DNA of 64,000 nucleotides from an uncultured Algibacter sp. (GCF_947487575.1 NZ_CANKXG010000002.1:103179-167178), one strand, 5' to 3'. Positions 54,286-63,566 are shown, counted from the stretch's first letter. Notes: generated from the sequence alone by a model not told the origin. Translations and numbers: made by a program.

Positions 54286-55698
54286 ATGAAAATAGAACAA
54301 ATATATACAGGTTGTTTAGCTCAAGGAGCTTACTATATTGAATCAAATAGCGAAGTTGCTATAATAGACCCATTGCGTGAAACACAACAATATGTTGATA
54401 AAGCAGATAAAGAGAATGCCAAAATCAAATATATTTTTGAAACCCACTTCCATGCAGATTTTGTTTCTGGTCATGTAGATTTGGCTAAAAAAACAGGAGC
54501 CAAAATCATTTTTGGCCCTGGAGCTGAAACAAAATACGATGCCCATATAGCTAAAGATAACGAAACTTTTAAATTAGGAAATGTTACTATAAAAGTACTT
54601 CATACACCTGGACACACCTTAGAATCATCAACCTTTCTTTTAATTGATGAAAATGAAAAAGAACACGCTATCTTTTCAGGAGACACTTTATTTTTAGGTG
54701 ATGTTGGACGACCAGATTTAGCTATAAAATCTAATTTGACTAAAGAAGATTTAGCTGCGATGTTGTATGACTCTTTACGTAATAAAATAATGCCTTTACC
54801 AGATAATATTATTGTATATCCTGCACATGGTGCCGGTTCTGCTTGTGGAAAAAATTTAAGTAAAGAAACTGTAGGTATTTTAGGTGACCAAAAAAAAACA
54901 AATTATGCTTTAAGAGCAGATATGACAAAAGCTGAATTTGTTAAAGAAGTCCTAGATGGTATTGCGCCACCACCTCAATATTTTGCAAAAAATGCCATGA
55001 TGAATAAATCTGGTTATGATACTTTTGAAACCGTATTAAAGAAAGGAGACACTGCCTTAAACCCAGATGACTTTGAATTGATAGCAAATAATGAAGACGC
55101 CTTAGTTCTTGATGTGAGAACAGAAAAAGAATTTATTAATGCACACATACCAAACTCTATTTTTATTGGTATAAATGGAGGGTTTGCGCCATGGGTTGGT
55201 GCTTTAATTACAGATTTAAAACAACCAATTCTTTTAGTAACTCCTGAGGGAAGAGAAGAGGAAACTGTAACAAGATTGTCTCGTGTTGGCTATGATAATA
55301 CTTTAGGCTATTTAGAAGGAGGTATTGAAGCTTGGAAAAAAGCAGGTAAAGAGATTGAAACTATTGAATCAATTTCTGTAAATCAATTTTCAGATGATTA
55401 CAAAAACAAAAATATTAATATCTTAGATGTTAGAAAAGATGGTGAATACAAATCTGAACACCTAGAAGGTAATCAAGTACAACATTTTGCCTTAGATTAT
55501 ATTAATGATAATATGAATGCTATTGACAAAAACAAAACCTATTATGTGCATTGTGCTGGTGGCTATCGCTCTGTAATTGCAGCATCTATTTTAAAAGCAC
55601 GAGGTTTTAATAATTTAATTGATATTGCTGGCGGTTTTGGAGCTATTAAAAACACAGATTTACCAACTACGGATTTTGTATGCCCAACAACTATATAA
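54286..55698 (+). CDS. MBL-fold hydrolase with two rhodanese domains (persulfide dioxygenase-like)
   Basis: A 470-residue protein. Residues 1-250 form a metallo-beta-lactamase fold with THFHADFVSGH, HTPGHT, SGDTLFLGDVGRPDL and AHGAGS, as in ETHE1-type persulfide dioxygenases and their fusions. Residues about 265-355 are a first rhodanese domain whose active-site Cys appears lost (VTPEGREE), and about 370-465 a second with the loop CAGGYRS containing the catalytic Cys. It should oxidise or transfer persulfide sulfur in the cytoplasm. Confidence 0.92.
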   Translation: MKIEQIYTGCLAQGAYYIESNSEVAIIDPLRETQQYVDKADKENAKIKYIFETHFHADFVSGHVDLAKKTGAKIIFGPGAETKYDAHIAKDNETFKLGNVTIKVLHTPGHTLESSTFLLIDENEKEHAIFSGDTLFLGDVGRPDLAIKSNLTKEDLAAMLYDSLRNKIMPLPDNIIVYPAHGAGSACGKNLSKETVGILGDQKKTNYALRADMTKAEFVKEVLDGIAPPPQYFAKNAMMNKSGYDTFETVLKKGDTALNPDDFELIANNEDALVLDVRTEKEFINAHIPNSIFIGINGGFAPWVGALITDLKQPILLVTPEGREEETVTRLSRVGYDNTLGYLEGGIEAWKKAGKEIETIESISVNQFSDDYKNKNINILDVRKDGEYKSEHLEGNQVQHFALDYINDNMNAIDKNKTYYVHCAGGYRSVIAASILKARGFNNLIDIAGGFGAIKNTDLPTTDFVCPTTI

Positions 55699-55724
55699 GT
55701 AATAATTAAAACGACATATACATT

Positions 55725-55931
55725 ATGAAAAAAAACATGGGAACTTTAGATAAAGGCATTAGAATAGTAGTTGCTATTACGATAGCTCTATTATACTATT
55801 TTAATGCTATTTCTGGAACATTAGCATATGTACTAATGGCGGTAGCTATTATTTTTCTATTAACAAGTTTTATTAATTTTTGTCCTTTATACTCACTTTT
55901 TAGAATTAATACGTGTAAAATAAAAAAATGA
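55725..55931 (+). CDS. DUF2892 (YgaP-like) membrane protein
   Basis: A 68-residue protein with two membrane helices in the DUF2892 pattern: MGTLDKGIRIVVAITIALLY and a later FCPLYSLFRINTC. The same module is fused to rhodanese in YgaP. The Cys near the end could bind sulfur. Its end overlaps the start of the HMA gene by four bases (ATGA). Confidence 0.9.
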   Translation: MKKNMGTLDKGIRIVVAITIALLYYFNAISGTLAYVLMAVAIIFLLTSFINFCPLYSLFRINTCKIKK

Positions 55932-56197
55932 AAACAACCCTAGAAATACAAAATTTAAAATGTGGCGGTTGTGCTAATACAATAAACAAAAAAATTTCAA
56001 TATTGGAAGATGTTTCTGAATTAGAGATTAACAATGCTAATAATTCGGTTTCATTTCATTACGAAAATGAAAACACTTTAGAAAAAGTAAAAGCACTTCT
56101 AAACACAATAGGATATCCTGTTGTAGGACATAAAAATGCATTAACTACAAAAGCTAAGTCTTTCGTGAGTTGTGCTATTGGAAGATTAAATAATTAA
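55928..56197 (+). CDS. HMA-domain (CxxC) small protein
   Basis: An 89-residue protein starting with a heavy-metal-associated fold: LKCGGCANTINKKI carries the CGGC motif. Such domains bind Cu+ or Zn2+; in this setting they may instead shuttle persulfide. A basic tail of about 20 residues follows the fold. Last gene of the module; its stop codon overlaps that of clpS on the other strand by four bases. Confidence 0.88.
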   Translation: MKTTLEIQNLKCGGCANTINKKISILEDVSELEINNANNSVSFHYENENTLEKVKALLNTIGYPVVGHKNALTTKAKSFVSCAIGRLNN

Positions 56198-56469
56198 ATA
56201 ATTTCTGCGCTTAAGCCTGCTTCTATAAGCATAGAGCAGCGTGGTTTTAAATCTTTATACTCGCCTGTTTTAACTGTACATTTGCCTTTATAATGTACTA
56301 AAATTGCACATTGTTCGGCTTGTTCTGCAGAATGGTCGCAGGCATAAATAAGGGTTTCAATAACATGATCAAAGGTATTTACATCATCGTTAAACAATAC
56401 AATCTCATTTTGAGTTAGTACCGCTTCTTCAAGTAATAATTTTTCTGATGTCTTTTCTTTTGTACTCAT
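56194..56469 (-). CDS. clpS: ClpS adaptor of the Clp protease
   Basis: A 91-residue adaptor that passes N-end-rule substrates to ClpAP. The core is VLFNDDVNTFDHVIETLIYACDHSAEQAEQCAILVHYKGKCTV, with the Asn-Asp-Asp and Met/Val-lined pocket residues of the family. Length is typical. It follows prmA on the minus strand by 32 bases, the usual order for Flavobacteria. Confidence 0.94.
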   Translation of the reverse strand: MSTKEKTSEKLLLEEAVLTQNEIVLFNDDVNTFDHVIETLIYACDHSAEQAEQCAILVHYKGKCTVKTGEYKDLKPRCSMLIEAGLSAEII

Positions 56470-56501
56470 TTTCTAATAATCTTTGGGGATTAAATACACT
56501 A

Positions 56502-57335
56502 CTAATTTAAAAATTTTAATGATACCCAATTGTTTCTTTCTAGTTTTTCTTTAAAATTTAACAAATGTTTTTCACATTCACTTTTAATCATTGGGATATC
56601 ATCACTATAAAACCCGCTTAAAAATAACATACCATCTTTATTCAAACAAGATATATAGGTTGCCATATCTTGCATTAAAATATTACGATTTATATTAGCT
56701 ATTATTATGTCGTATTTATTTTTTAAAACTGACGCATCGCCTTCAATAACAGTAATGTGTTTACAATTATTACGCTCTACATTTTCTAAACTGTTTAAAT
56801 AGCACCAATTATCATAATCTATGGCATCTATGGGTTTTGCACCTTTTAATTCTGCTAAAATTGCTAAAACACCCGTACCGCAACCCATATCTAAAACAGA
56901 TTTCCCGTCAAAATCGTTATTTAAAATATGCTGAATCATCATGTGCGTGGTTTCATGATGCCCTGTACCAAAACTCATTTTAGGTTCGATAATAATATCG
57001 TATTCTGTATCGAATTTATCATGAAACGGCGCACGAACCGCGCAAGCATTATCAACAACAATCGGGTTGAAATTCTTTTCCCATTCGGCATTCCAATTAG
57101 TTTGCTCGATATCTTCAAAAGTATAGGTGATTTGAAATTCATCTGAGTTTAAAATTTGAATGTTATCAAGAATATTCTCGTTCCACTCTTCTTTTTGAAT
57201 ATATGCTGTTGCGCCTTCTTCTGTTTCTACAAAACTTTCAAAGCCAGCGTAACCTAATTCGGCTATTAGAATTTCAACAGCTGGTTGTAGTGGAGAAACC
57301 TTAAACTCGTAACCTATATAAATGATGTTTGACAT
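56502..57335 (-). CDS. prmA: Ribosomal protein L11 methyltransferase
   Basis: A 277-residue SAM-dependent enzyme that methylates ribosomal protein L11. The N-terminal domain (IYIGYEFKVSPLQPAVEILIAELG) is followed by MSFGTGHHETTHMM and the SAM site SVLDMGCGTGVLAILA, with IIIANINRNIL as the later NPPF-like motif. I start at 57335 (MSNIIYIGYE) and not at the ATG 15 bases upstream, following the family's usual beginning. Confidence 0.94.
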   Translation of the reverse strand: MSNIIYIGYEFKVSPLQPAVEILIAELGYAGFESFVETEEGATAYIQKEEWNENILDNIQILNSDEFQITYTFEDIEQTNWNAEWEKNFNPIVVDNACAVRAPFHDKFDTEYDIIIEPKMSFGTGHHETTHMMIQHILNNDFDGKSVLDMGCGTGVLAILAELKGAKPIDAIDYDNWCYLNSLENVERNNCKHITVIEGDASVLKNKYDIIIANINRNILMQDMATYISCLNKDGMLFLSGFYSDDIPMIKSECEKHLLNFKEKLERNNWVSLKFLN

Positions 57336-57372
57336 AGCCTGATTTTTCAAACTACAAAGATAAAAGTAAATA

Positions 57373-58008
57373 CTATAACAACTCCTTTTCTATAGCTATT
57401 TTAATGATACCTACACTATTTTTCGCACCTAATTTGCTCATAATATTCATACGATGTGTTTCAACTGTTTTGGGACTGATAAATAGTTTTTCAGAAATTT
57501 GTTGTGTAGTTAATTCTTCAGAAATAGCCACCAATACATCATGTTCTCTGCGGGTTAAATTTGGTTTTAGCCCGTTGTTGTTTGTTTTGCTTGTGGTTTG
57601 ACTTAATAATCGTTCTTGAATATCTTTTTGTAAAAACAATTCACCTGAAAGCACTATTTTCATAGCTTTAACCAACTCAAACTTATCGGTGTTTTTTAAC
57701 AAATAACCATGAACACCATTTTTAAGCATGCGTTTTACAAACGAAATATCTTCAAAATTAGTGAGTGCTATTATTTTTAATCCTGGGTTATTATTTAATA
57801 ATTGCTTACTTAAATCGATACCATTTATGTCAGGTAAATTAATATCCAACAATAAGACATCTGGCTTATCTTTTTCGATATTAGCAAGCGTGTTTTTTGC
57901 ATTGTTATATAAACCAACTACTTTTAATTCTGGTGAGCTTTCAAGCATAGACGCAATGCCTTGCAATACCATTTGGTGGTCGTCTGTTATGGCTATTTTA
58001 ATTATCAT
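57373..58008 (-). CDS. LuxR/NarL-type response regulator
   Basis: A 211-residue regulator: receiver domain with D9-D10, phospho-acceptor Asp55 and the Lys of YLLKNTDK, then a LuxR helix-turn-helix (LTRREHDVLVAISEELTTQQISEKLFISPKTVETHRMNI region, about 150-195). Its start overlaps the end of the kinase gene by 11 bases, giving translational coupling. Targets are unknown; the next genes on the strand are prmA and clpS. Confidence 0.95.
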   Translation of the reverse strand: MIIKIAITDDHQMVLQGIASMLESSPELKVVGLYNNAKNTLANIEKDKPDVLLLDINLPDINGIDLSKQLLNNNPGLKIIALTNFEDISFVKRMLKNGVHGYLLKNTDKFELVKAMKIVLSGELFLQKDIQERLLSQTTSKTNNNGLKPNLTRREHDVLVAISEELTTQQISEKLFISPKTVETHRMNIMSKLGAKNSVGIIKIAIEKELL

Positions 58009-59947
58009 TTAACTCTGTATTATTAATATCTATGGTATATGATGTGCCATTTTTATTCGATAAAAAATCTACTTCGGCTTTTAAGTAATCTAGTCTTGAT
58101 TGCACATTGCTTAATCCAATACCATCAGAAGTAATTACTTCTTTATTAAAACCTTTGCCGTTATCTTCTACTGTTATTTGAATGTTGTTGTTATGGCAGC
58201 TAATTTGCACATTTATACTTGAAGCATTGGCGTGTTTCAAACTGTTAGTAATTAGTTCTTGTATAATTCTGAATACATTAATCTCAGCTTTTTTAGTAAG
58301 AACAACAGTATCTCCTATATGCTGAAAACTTAAGTCTATTTCAGGGTTTACATCGTTTAAATTAGCACAATATAAATCGGTCGCTTCTACTAAATTAAAA
58401 CTTTCTAATGATGGTGGTACCAGATTATGAGAAATAGCTCTTACTTGTTTACAAGAATCATCAATCATGGTTATCGCTTCTTTAATTACAGTATTATTCA
58501 TTTCCAGAAGTGAAGATAGCTTGTATTTTATGGCAGATAAATCACCATTTACACCATCATGTAATTCTTTGGCAACACGCAAACGTTCTTTTTCTTCCCC
58601 TTCTATTAAAGACTCCAATGTTTTAATTTGGAACTCTCTTTTCAAAGTTAGTAACTCTTGGTTTTTTCGTTTTTGACGTTGTTTAAATAAAAAACCTAAC
58701 AAAACTGCTATTGACAATAGAAAAATAACTGTACCTAACATATAATTATTTTGAGTTTTCTTTTTTTGAATTTCAGATTTTTGTTCCTTTAATGCTAATT
58801 GTTGGGTGGCTATTTCTTTATCTTTTTTTTCTGTTTGGTATTTTACATCCAACTCGTTAACTTTTTCCTTAATTACTATGCTTTGAATGCTATCATTTAG
58901 ATCTTTTCCTTTTTTATAATATGTATATGCTCTACCTCTTTCTCCTCTATTTTCATAAACTTTAGAAAGTCCTATTAAAACTTTTGATTGATTTGCCCTT
59001 GACTTAATCTCTCTTGATAGTACTAAAGCTTTATCAAAATTACTTTCAGCTTTACTTAAATTAGCTGTTTCTAGATAAAAATTTCCCAAATCATAATATG
59101 AGCCACACAAAGGTAATTTTTCACCCATTTGTTTTCTTATTTCTAAAGCTGATAAATAATTTTTTTCTGCTAAAGCAAACTTCTTTTGTGTATGCTGAAT
59201 AAGCCCAATGTTTCTTAATTGAAATGATTTTATAATTAAATCTTCGCTATTTTTACTTAAATCGTAACCTTTATTAAAATAATTTAAAGCTAAATCTAAA
59301 CTATCTAAGTGCTTATATACTACGCCAATATTATTATAAATCAAACCTATATCGTGTAAATTATTAGATTCTAAATATGATTTTTCTACTTTTTTATAAT
59401 AGTTAAGAGCTTTTTTATATTGCCCCATTTGATCATAAATAGCACCCAAAGCATTTTGGTTGATTAGAGCTCTTTCTTTATTATTAGTAAGTTCTGACAG
59501 CTCTAAGGATTTCAGAAGAAAATCTACGGCTTCAACCTTTTTATCAAGCCCCATATAACTAACTCCAATTTGATAGTAGGTAGAAATTAAGTTGAAAGTA
59601 TCTTTTTTCTTTTCAATAGATTCTTTATAATCCATTAAAAGTCTCAAAGCTTTTTCAGAATCCCCTAAAACTCTATGCACAACTGAATAATTATACAAGG
59701 ATAACATCTGTAATTCATCGTTATTAATTTCCTTACTTAAACTAGCTAAAGAATCATTATATTTTAAAGATATTTTAGGTTTATTGTAAATATAATTTCG
59801 AACTAAATCATTATATAAGCTACATTTCTTTACTTGGTTTTTTTCAACAAGTAATATTTGTTCCAAACTGTCAATTACAATATTCGTTTGGCAAAACAAT
59901 AAACTTGTGGACAAAAGAAAAACAAAAACGACTAATACTTTCTTCAA
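57998..59947 (-). CDS. TPR-containing sensor histidine kinase (HisKA_3)
   Basis: A 649-residue protein with signal peptide (ending FCQ), about eight TPR repeats in residues 30-360 (for example ALNYYKKVEKSYLESNN, ALNYFNKGYDLSKNSED), a coiled stretch, one membrane helix near 400-420 (NYMLGTVIFLLSIAVLLGFLF), and a NarX-like kinase core with ELHDGVNGDLSAIK, then an ATPase with ELITNSLKHANAS and GKGFN. The TPR array faces the periplasm and should bind a protein or peptide. Pairs with the overlapping LuxR regulator. Confidence 0.94.
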   Translation of the reverse strand: MKKVLVVFVFLLSTSLLFCQTNIVIDSLEQILLVEKNQVKKCSLYNDLVRNYIYNKPKISLKYNDSLASLSKEINNDELQMLSLYNYSVVHRVLGDSEKALRLLMDYKESIEKKKDTFNLISTYYQIGVSYMGLDKKVEAVDFLLKSLELSELTNNKERALINQNALGAIYDQMGQYKKALNYYKKVEKSYLESNNLHDIGLIYNNIGVVYKHLDSLDLALNYFNKGYDLSKNSEDLIIKSFQLRNIGLIQHTQKKFALAEKNYLSALEIRKQMGEKLPLCGSYYDLGNFYLETANLSKAESNFDKALVLSREIKSRANQSKVLIGLSKVYENRGERGRAYTYYKKGKDLNDSIQSIVIKEKVNELDVKYQTEKKDKEIATQQLALKEQKSEIQKKKTQNNYMLGTVIFLLSIAVLLGFLFKQRQKRKNQELLTLKREFQIKTLESLIEGEEKERLRVAKELHDGVNGDLSAIKYKLSSLLEMNNTVIKEAITMIDDSCKQVRAISHNLVPPSLESFNLVEATDLYCANLNDVNPEIDLSFQHIGDTVVLTKKAEINVFRIIQELITNSLKHANASSINVQISCHNNNIQITVEDNGKGFNKEVITSDGIGLSNVQSRLDYLKAEVDFLSNKNGTSYTIDINNTELNDN

Positions 59948-59990
59948 AATAATTTGTTTTAAGTGCTATAAATGTAAGAAATTAATTGTG

Positions 59991-60992
59991 TTACCTTTTT
60001 ATTATTTTCCCTGCGGCCTTCTCAATATTATTTCCATTTAACTTATACAGATATACACCAGAATTTAAATTACTTATATCTATTTTTATGCTAGAAATGT
60101 TAATTCTATTGACCTTTGTAACTAAACGACCGGACAAATCGAAAATATGCAATTCTAAATTTTCATTTGTCGTAAATGTACTTTTCGAAATATCTAAGGT
60201 AAATGTATGTGTTACTGGGTTAGGATAAATTCTAATTTGATTTTCTAATACAACCTCCTCTTCAATATTTAAAGTTTCACTGCATTTTCCATTAGAGCCT
60301 GCGTTATAAATATCTTGAATTTCGATTTCAGAAAGCGCTCGATTGTAAACTGTAACCTCATCAATTTGTCCACCAAAAAAACTCACATAGTCATCATTTT
60401 GGTTATCATATTGTGCACCAATAGTTAATGGCAATCCAGAACTACTTGCTGGAGGGTTAGTAAATGGCACCCAACCAAAATCGAAACCATCAGCATAAAT
60501 GATATGTTGGTTACCCTGGCGAACATAGGCATAATGATGCCATTGAAAATCTTCAAAAGATGGCCCTCCTAATTCTACAATAGTTTCATCTGTATCTTGA
60601 AAAGCACAATTAAATGTTGCTCCTGAAAAATACATGGAAAACACAGTAGGTTCATTTTTGGCACCTTTACAAACCGCCATATTTTCGAGATTGAATACTG
60701 TTTGTAATGCCCAAAACTCTACTGTAATATCACCTGTAATATCTAAATTATTATTACTAGAAACCACTACCAGATCATCTACTCCATCAAACAAAAAGGC
60801 TTTATTTACCGCGCCAGTTGCATAGGATACTCCGTTAGGTGTGCCATGGTTACTGCCTTCAGAATCATTAGCATTATCTTCGGCAGCCCACCAACTTATT
60901 AAATTGTTTGGCGGCGCAACACATTGTCCAAATACATTTATACCAAAACATGTAATTATTACTAAGAATAAGTTTTTTTTAAAATTTTTCAT
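59991..60992 (-). CDS. LamG-domain protein with T9SS sorting signal
   Basis: A 333-residue secreted protein: signal peptide (ending NVFGQ), a LamG/concanavalin-like domain at about 25-235 (ISWWAAEDNANDSEGSNHG, FLFDGVDDLVVVSS, WHHYAYVRQGNQHIIYADG, GQIDEVTVYNRALSEIEI), and a type A C-terminal sorting domain (IRIYPNPVTHTFTLDIS, FDLSGRLVTKV, GVYLYKLN). It should be secreted through type IX and attached to the cell surface. LamG domains of this type bind glycans. The gene follows the lipoprotein at 61067. Confidence 0.88.
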   Translation of the reverse strand: MKNFKKNLFLVIITCFGINVFGQCVAPPNNLISWWAAEDNANDSEGSNHGTPNGVSYATGAVNKAFLFDGVDDLVVVSSNNNLDITGDITVEFWALQTVFNLENMAVCKGAKNEPTVFSMYFSGATFNCAFQDTDETIVELGGPSFEDFQWHHYAYVRQGNQHIIYADGFDFGWVPFTNPPASSSGLPLTIGAQYDNQNDDYVSFFGGQIDEVTVYNRALSEIEIQDIYNAGSNGKCSETLNIEEEVVLENQIRIYPNPVTHTFTLDISKSTFTTNENLELHIFDLSGRLVTKVNRINISSIKIDISNLNSGVYLYKLNGNNIEKAAGKIIKR

Positions 60993-61066
60993 AATTAGTA
61001 TTTTAAATTTGTTATTTCCTTTTTTTGATTCATCAATAGAATCATATTTTTTCTGGATTACATTAA

Positions 61067-62428
61067 TTATGGAATATGTATCACATAATCCTCGATTCTT
61101 ATATCCTCTACTTCACCAATACACAAACAAGTATTAGTTTCCCAAAGGGTTTCTGCGCTTGTAGCATTAAATTTTGAGCTTTTTAAGATTGATTTTTGTA
61201 AATCTTCGCTTTCCGTAAACCAATATACTTGCTGGTTTTCTATATCTAATTTCATTCTATGTGGATAAAAGATTGAAGTAACAGGGCTATTTTCAGCTAT
61301 ACTGGCAAAGCTTAAATTGATTTCAGATAAACCACTATTAAAACTTTTTGTAGCAACCGTATAATGTTTTCCGTTTTCTTTATAATATGATAAAATCATA
61401 TAAAATATTTCGTTATCATAATCTATAGCTAGATCATGTATTTCGAAGTCTTTAGAAAAATATATAGTAGAAGCTTTTAGAGTACTGTGAATATCTGGAT
61501 TATAAGCATAAACCGAATTTCTATCATGCATGTACAAAAGGGGTGCTTCACTATTCTTGCTAACCAATATCTTATCAATAGCATTTGCTCTAGTTGCATT
61601 ATCAACTTGAGTTAACAATGTTTGATTAGAACCATCTGCATCCATTTTATACAATCTGTGATTGCCTACTTTGGTTAAATCTGCGCCGTCTAAAAAATAA
61701 TAAACTGTTTGTTGCGTATAATCTTTTGCTAATGCACCAAACAAATAATTTGCATCGGAAACTCTATTAGTTATCAGGTTTTCTTCAATAGTATTCATTG
61801 AAAAAACATCTATATCTAGCCCAGTTTGAGTTGAACCAAACATTAACTCACTTTTAGGCACATTTAGAGTCATCGCTTGAGCATCAATAACATCTCTTGC
61901 CAATACTGTTTCTACAATAGAGTCATCATCATAAAAATCAACTCGAATAACTGTTTCATGCGCTCTATCTGACCCATAAAGCTGCATTGTAATAGCTTTT
62001 CCTTCTTCTTCAGTTCCCTCTTTAAATTCTATAGTAATTGACGTTGAAGCATTATTATCGTTCGCATCTCTAAACAGAAAATTAAGCGAATATATTCCGG
62101 AATTATCGGGAGTAAAATCTGCTGTTAATTCTAATACTTTGTTGTTTTCGCTAAAATTACTTTCCACATCTGCATCAACTAAATCGCCCTCTTCATCGGT
62201 AATAGTTAAAATACCAAAAACAACAGCATTATTATCTGTTGCCTTGGCCTGTATTTGTATTGAATTTGTTGATATAACACTATTATTTGTGTAAAAAACT
62301 TCGTTATCTATTGGTGATATAATTTCTATTACTGGTGCTTCTTCGTCACCTTCCAAGGGTTCTGCTTTACAGCTTTTAAATAAGATACTTGTTACTACTA
62401 CGAGTAACATAAATTTTAAGATTTTCAT
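61067..62428 (-). CDS. Lipoprotein with Ig-like domain and propeller-like repeats
   Basis: A 453-residue lipoprotein (signal ending SILFKSCKAE, Cys20). Residues about 30-140 look like a bacterial Ig-like domain (APVIEIISPIDNEVFYTNNSV). The rest, with YYFLDGADLTKVGNHRLYKMDADGSNQ and later VYWFTESEDLQKSILKS, resembles YWTD/NHL-type propeller blades. It should be exposed on a membrane surface. Not recognised as a named family. Probably cotranscribed with the LamG gene. Confidence 0.65.
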   Translation of the reverse strand: MKILKFMLLVVVTSILFKSCKAEPLEGDEEAPVIEIISPIDNEVFYTNNSVISTNSIQIQAKATDNNAVVFGILTITDEEGDLVDADVESNFSENNKVLELTADFTPDNSGIYSLNFLFRDANDNNASTSITIEFKEGTEEEGKAITMQLYGSDRAHETVIRVDFYDDDSIVETVLARDVIDAQAMTLNVPKSELMFGSTQTGLDIDVFSMNTIEENLITNRVSDANYLFGALAKDYTQQTVYYFLDGADLTKVGNHRLYKMDADGSNQTLLTQVDNATRANAIDKILVSKNSEAPLLYMHDRNSVYAYNPDIHSTLKASTIYFSKDFEIHDLAIDYDNEIFYMILSYYKENGKHYTVATKSFNSGLSEINLSFASIAENSPVTSIFYPHRMKLDIENQQVYWFTESEDLQKSILKSSKFNATSAETLWETNTCLCIGEVEDIRIEDYVIHIP

Positions 62429-62560
62429 AAGATTTTATTTTATTGATTAATAACTGACGGCAAGTTAATTTCAGTCTTCAATAAAAAACTCAGGGCATTC
62501 ACCCAAAAGCAAAAAATCAGGGAATACCCTTAGTTTGGTAATTAGTTGATTTTACGGTAT
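62429..62560. other. Promoter-side spacer of the lipoprotein gene
   Basis: Upstream sequence of the minus-strand lipoprotein gene. No clear motif beyond AT-rich stretches. The remainder of the spacer to 62734 holds a terminator and repeat copy E. Confidence 0.4.
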
Positions 62561-62593
62561 AAAAAAACCTGTTAACTTAAAATAGTCAACAGG
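62561..62593 (-). terminator. Rho-independent terminator of tpiA
   Basis: On the minus strand CCTGTTGACT, loop ATTTTA, AGTTAACAGG (ten pairs with one G-U), then seven T. It lies about 140 bases past the tpiA stop, so repeat copy E is inside the tpiA transcript. Confidence 0.8.
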
Positions 62594-62621
62594 CTTAGAC
62601 GTTTGGTTTTATTACTATACT

Positions 62622-62726
62622 TTGCAAGCAAACACGTTAGCAATTGCAACGACATCCTTTTTTAAGGAACGAAATAAAGATATAGCGTAAAGCGCGACCC
62701 CGTTTTTTTCGGGTAACGCCCAAATT
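62622..62726 (-). repeat. Dispersed structured 3'-end element, copy E (degenerate)
   Basis: Read on the minus strand: GGGCGTTACCC-GAAAAAAACGGGG-TCGCGCTTTAC... closing with GCAATTGCTAACGTG. The closing stem is GCGTTA/TAACGT with a G-U. The inner hairpin is CCCG/CGGG. Middle sequence has drifted. It starts eight bases after the tpiA stop codon and precedes the tpiA terminator. Confidence 0.6.
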
Positions 62727-62734
62727 TTATTTAT

Positions 62735-63484
62735 TTAAAATGCGTTTACTATCGCAAAAAAATCATCTGCATTAAGTGCTGCGCCTCCTATTAAACCGCC
62801 ATCTACATCTGGCTTAGAGAAAATTTCTTTTGCATTTCCAGGCTTGCAACTTCCGCCGTATAAAACGGACGTGTTATTAGCTACATCACTACCATATTTA
62901 GTTGCTAATGTTTTTCTAATAAATGCATGCATATCTTGGGCTTGCTCTGGGCTTGCAGTTTCGCCTGTACCTATGGCCCAAACTGGCTCGTATGCTAGTA
63001 CAATATTTTTATAAGCATCGGCGTTTAAATGAAATAATGCATTACTTATTTGGCTTTCTACAACAGCTTCTTGGTTGTTAGATTTTCTATCTGCTAATAC
63101 TTCTCCAAAACAGAAAATAATACGCAAATTGTTAGCTAAAGCGGCGTCTACTTTTTTTGCTAAAGTTTCATCTGTTTCATTAAAATATTCGCGACGTTCA
63201 CTATGCCCTAAAATAACGGTTTTAACACCTACACTTTTAAGCATACTTGCGCTTATTTCGCCTGTATATGCTCCACTTTCTGCAAAGTGCATATTTTGTG
63301 CAACAGCCTCAATTCCTGAACCTTCTAAAGCTTTTGCAGCTGAAGCTAAGTTTACGAAAGTAGGTGCTACCATAACTTCTGCATTTGTTGTTTTTGTTTG
63401 ATTTTTTAAATTGGCAAGTAATGATTCAGTTTGAGCAACATCATTGTTCATTTTCCAGTTTCCTGCTACTATTTGTTTTCTCAT
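62735..63484 (-). CDS. tpiA: Triosephosphate isomerase
   Basis: A 249-residue glycolytic enzyme interconverting dihydroxyacetone phosphate and glyceraldehyde 3-phosphate. Visible are GNWKMN at the start, catalytic His in ILGHSERR, the Glu in LAYEPVWAIGTG, and the phosphate-binding LYGGSCKPGN and GLIGGAAL. Length is normal. It follows the TlpA-like gene on the minus strand by 82 bases. Confidence 0.97.
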   Translation of the reverse strand: MRKQIVAGNWKMNNDVAQTESLLANLKNQTKTTNAEVMVAPTFVNLASAAKALEGSGIEAVAQNMHFAESGAYTGEISASMLKSVGVKTVILGHSERREYFNETDETLAKKVDAALANNLRIIFCFGEVLADRKSNNQEAVVESQISNALFHLNADAYKNIVLAYEPVWAIGTGETASPEQAQDMHAFIRKTLATKYGSDVANNTSVLYGGSCKPGNAKEIFSKPDVDGGLIGGAALNADDFFAIVNAF

Positions 63485-63566
63485 AATGACTTGATAACCT
63501 TCCTCTTTAGAGAAGGACTAATTTTTATTTTAAGTTAATTGTTTTTCTTTTGTAGTGCTAAAATAG

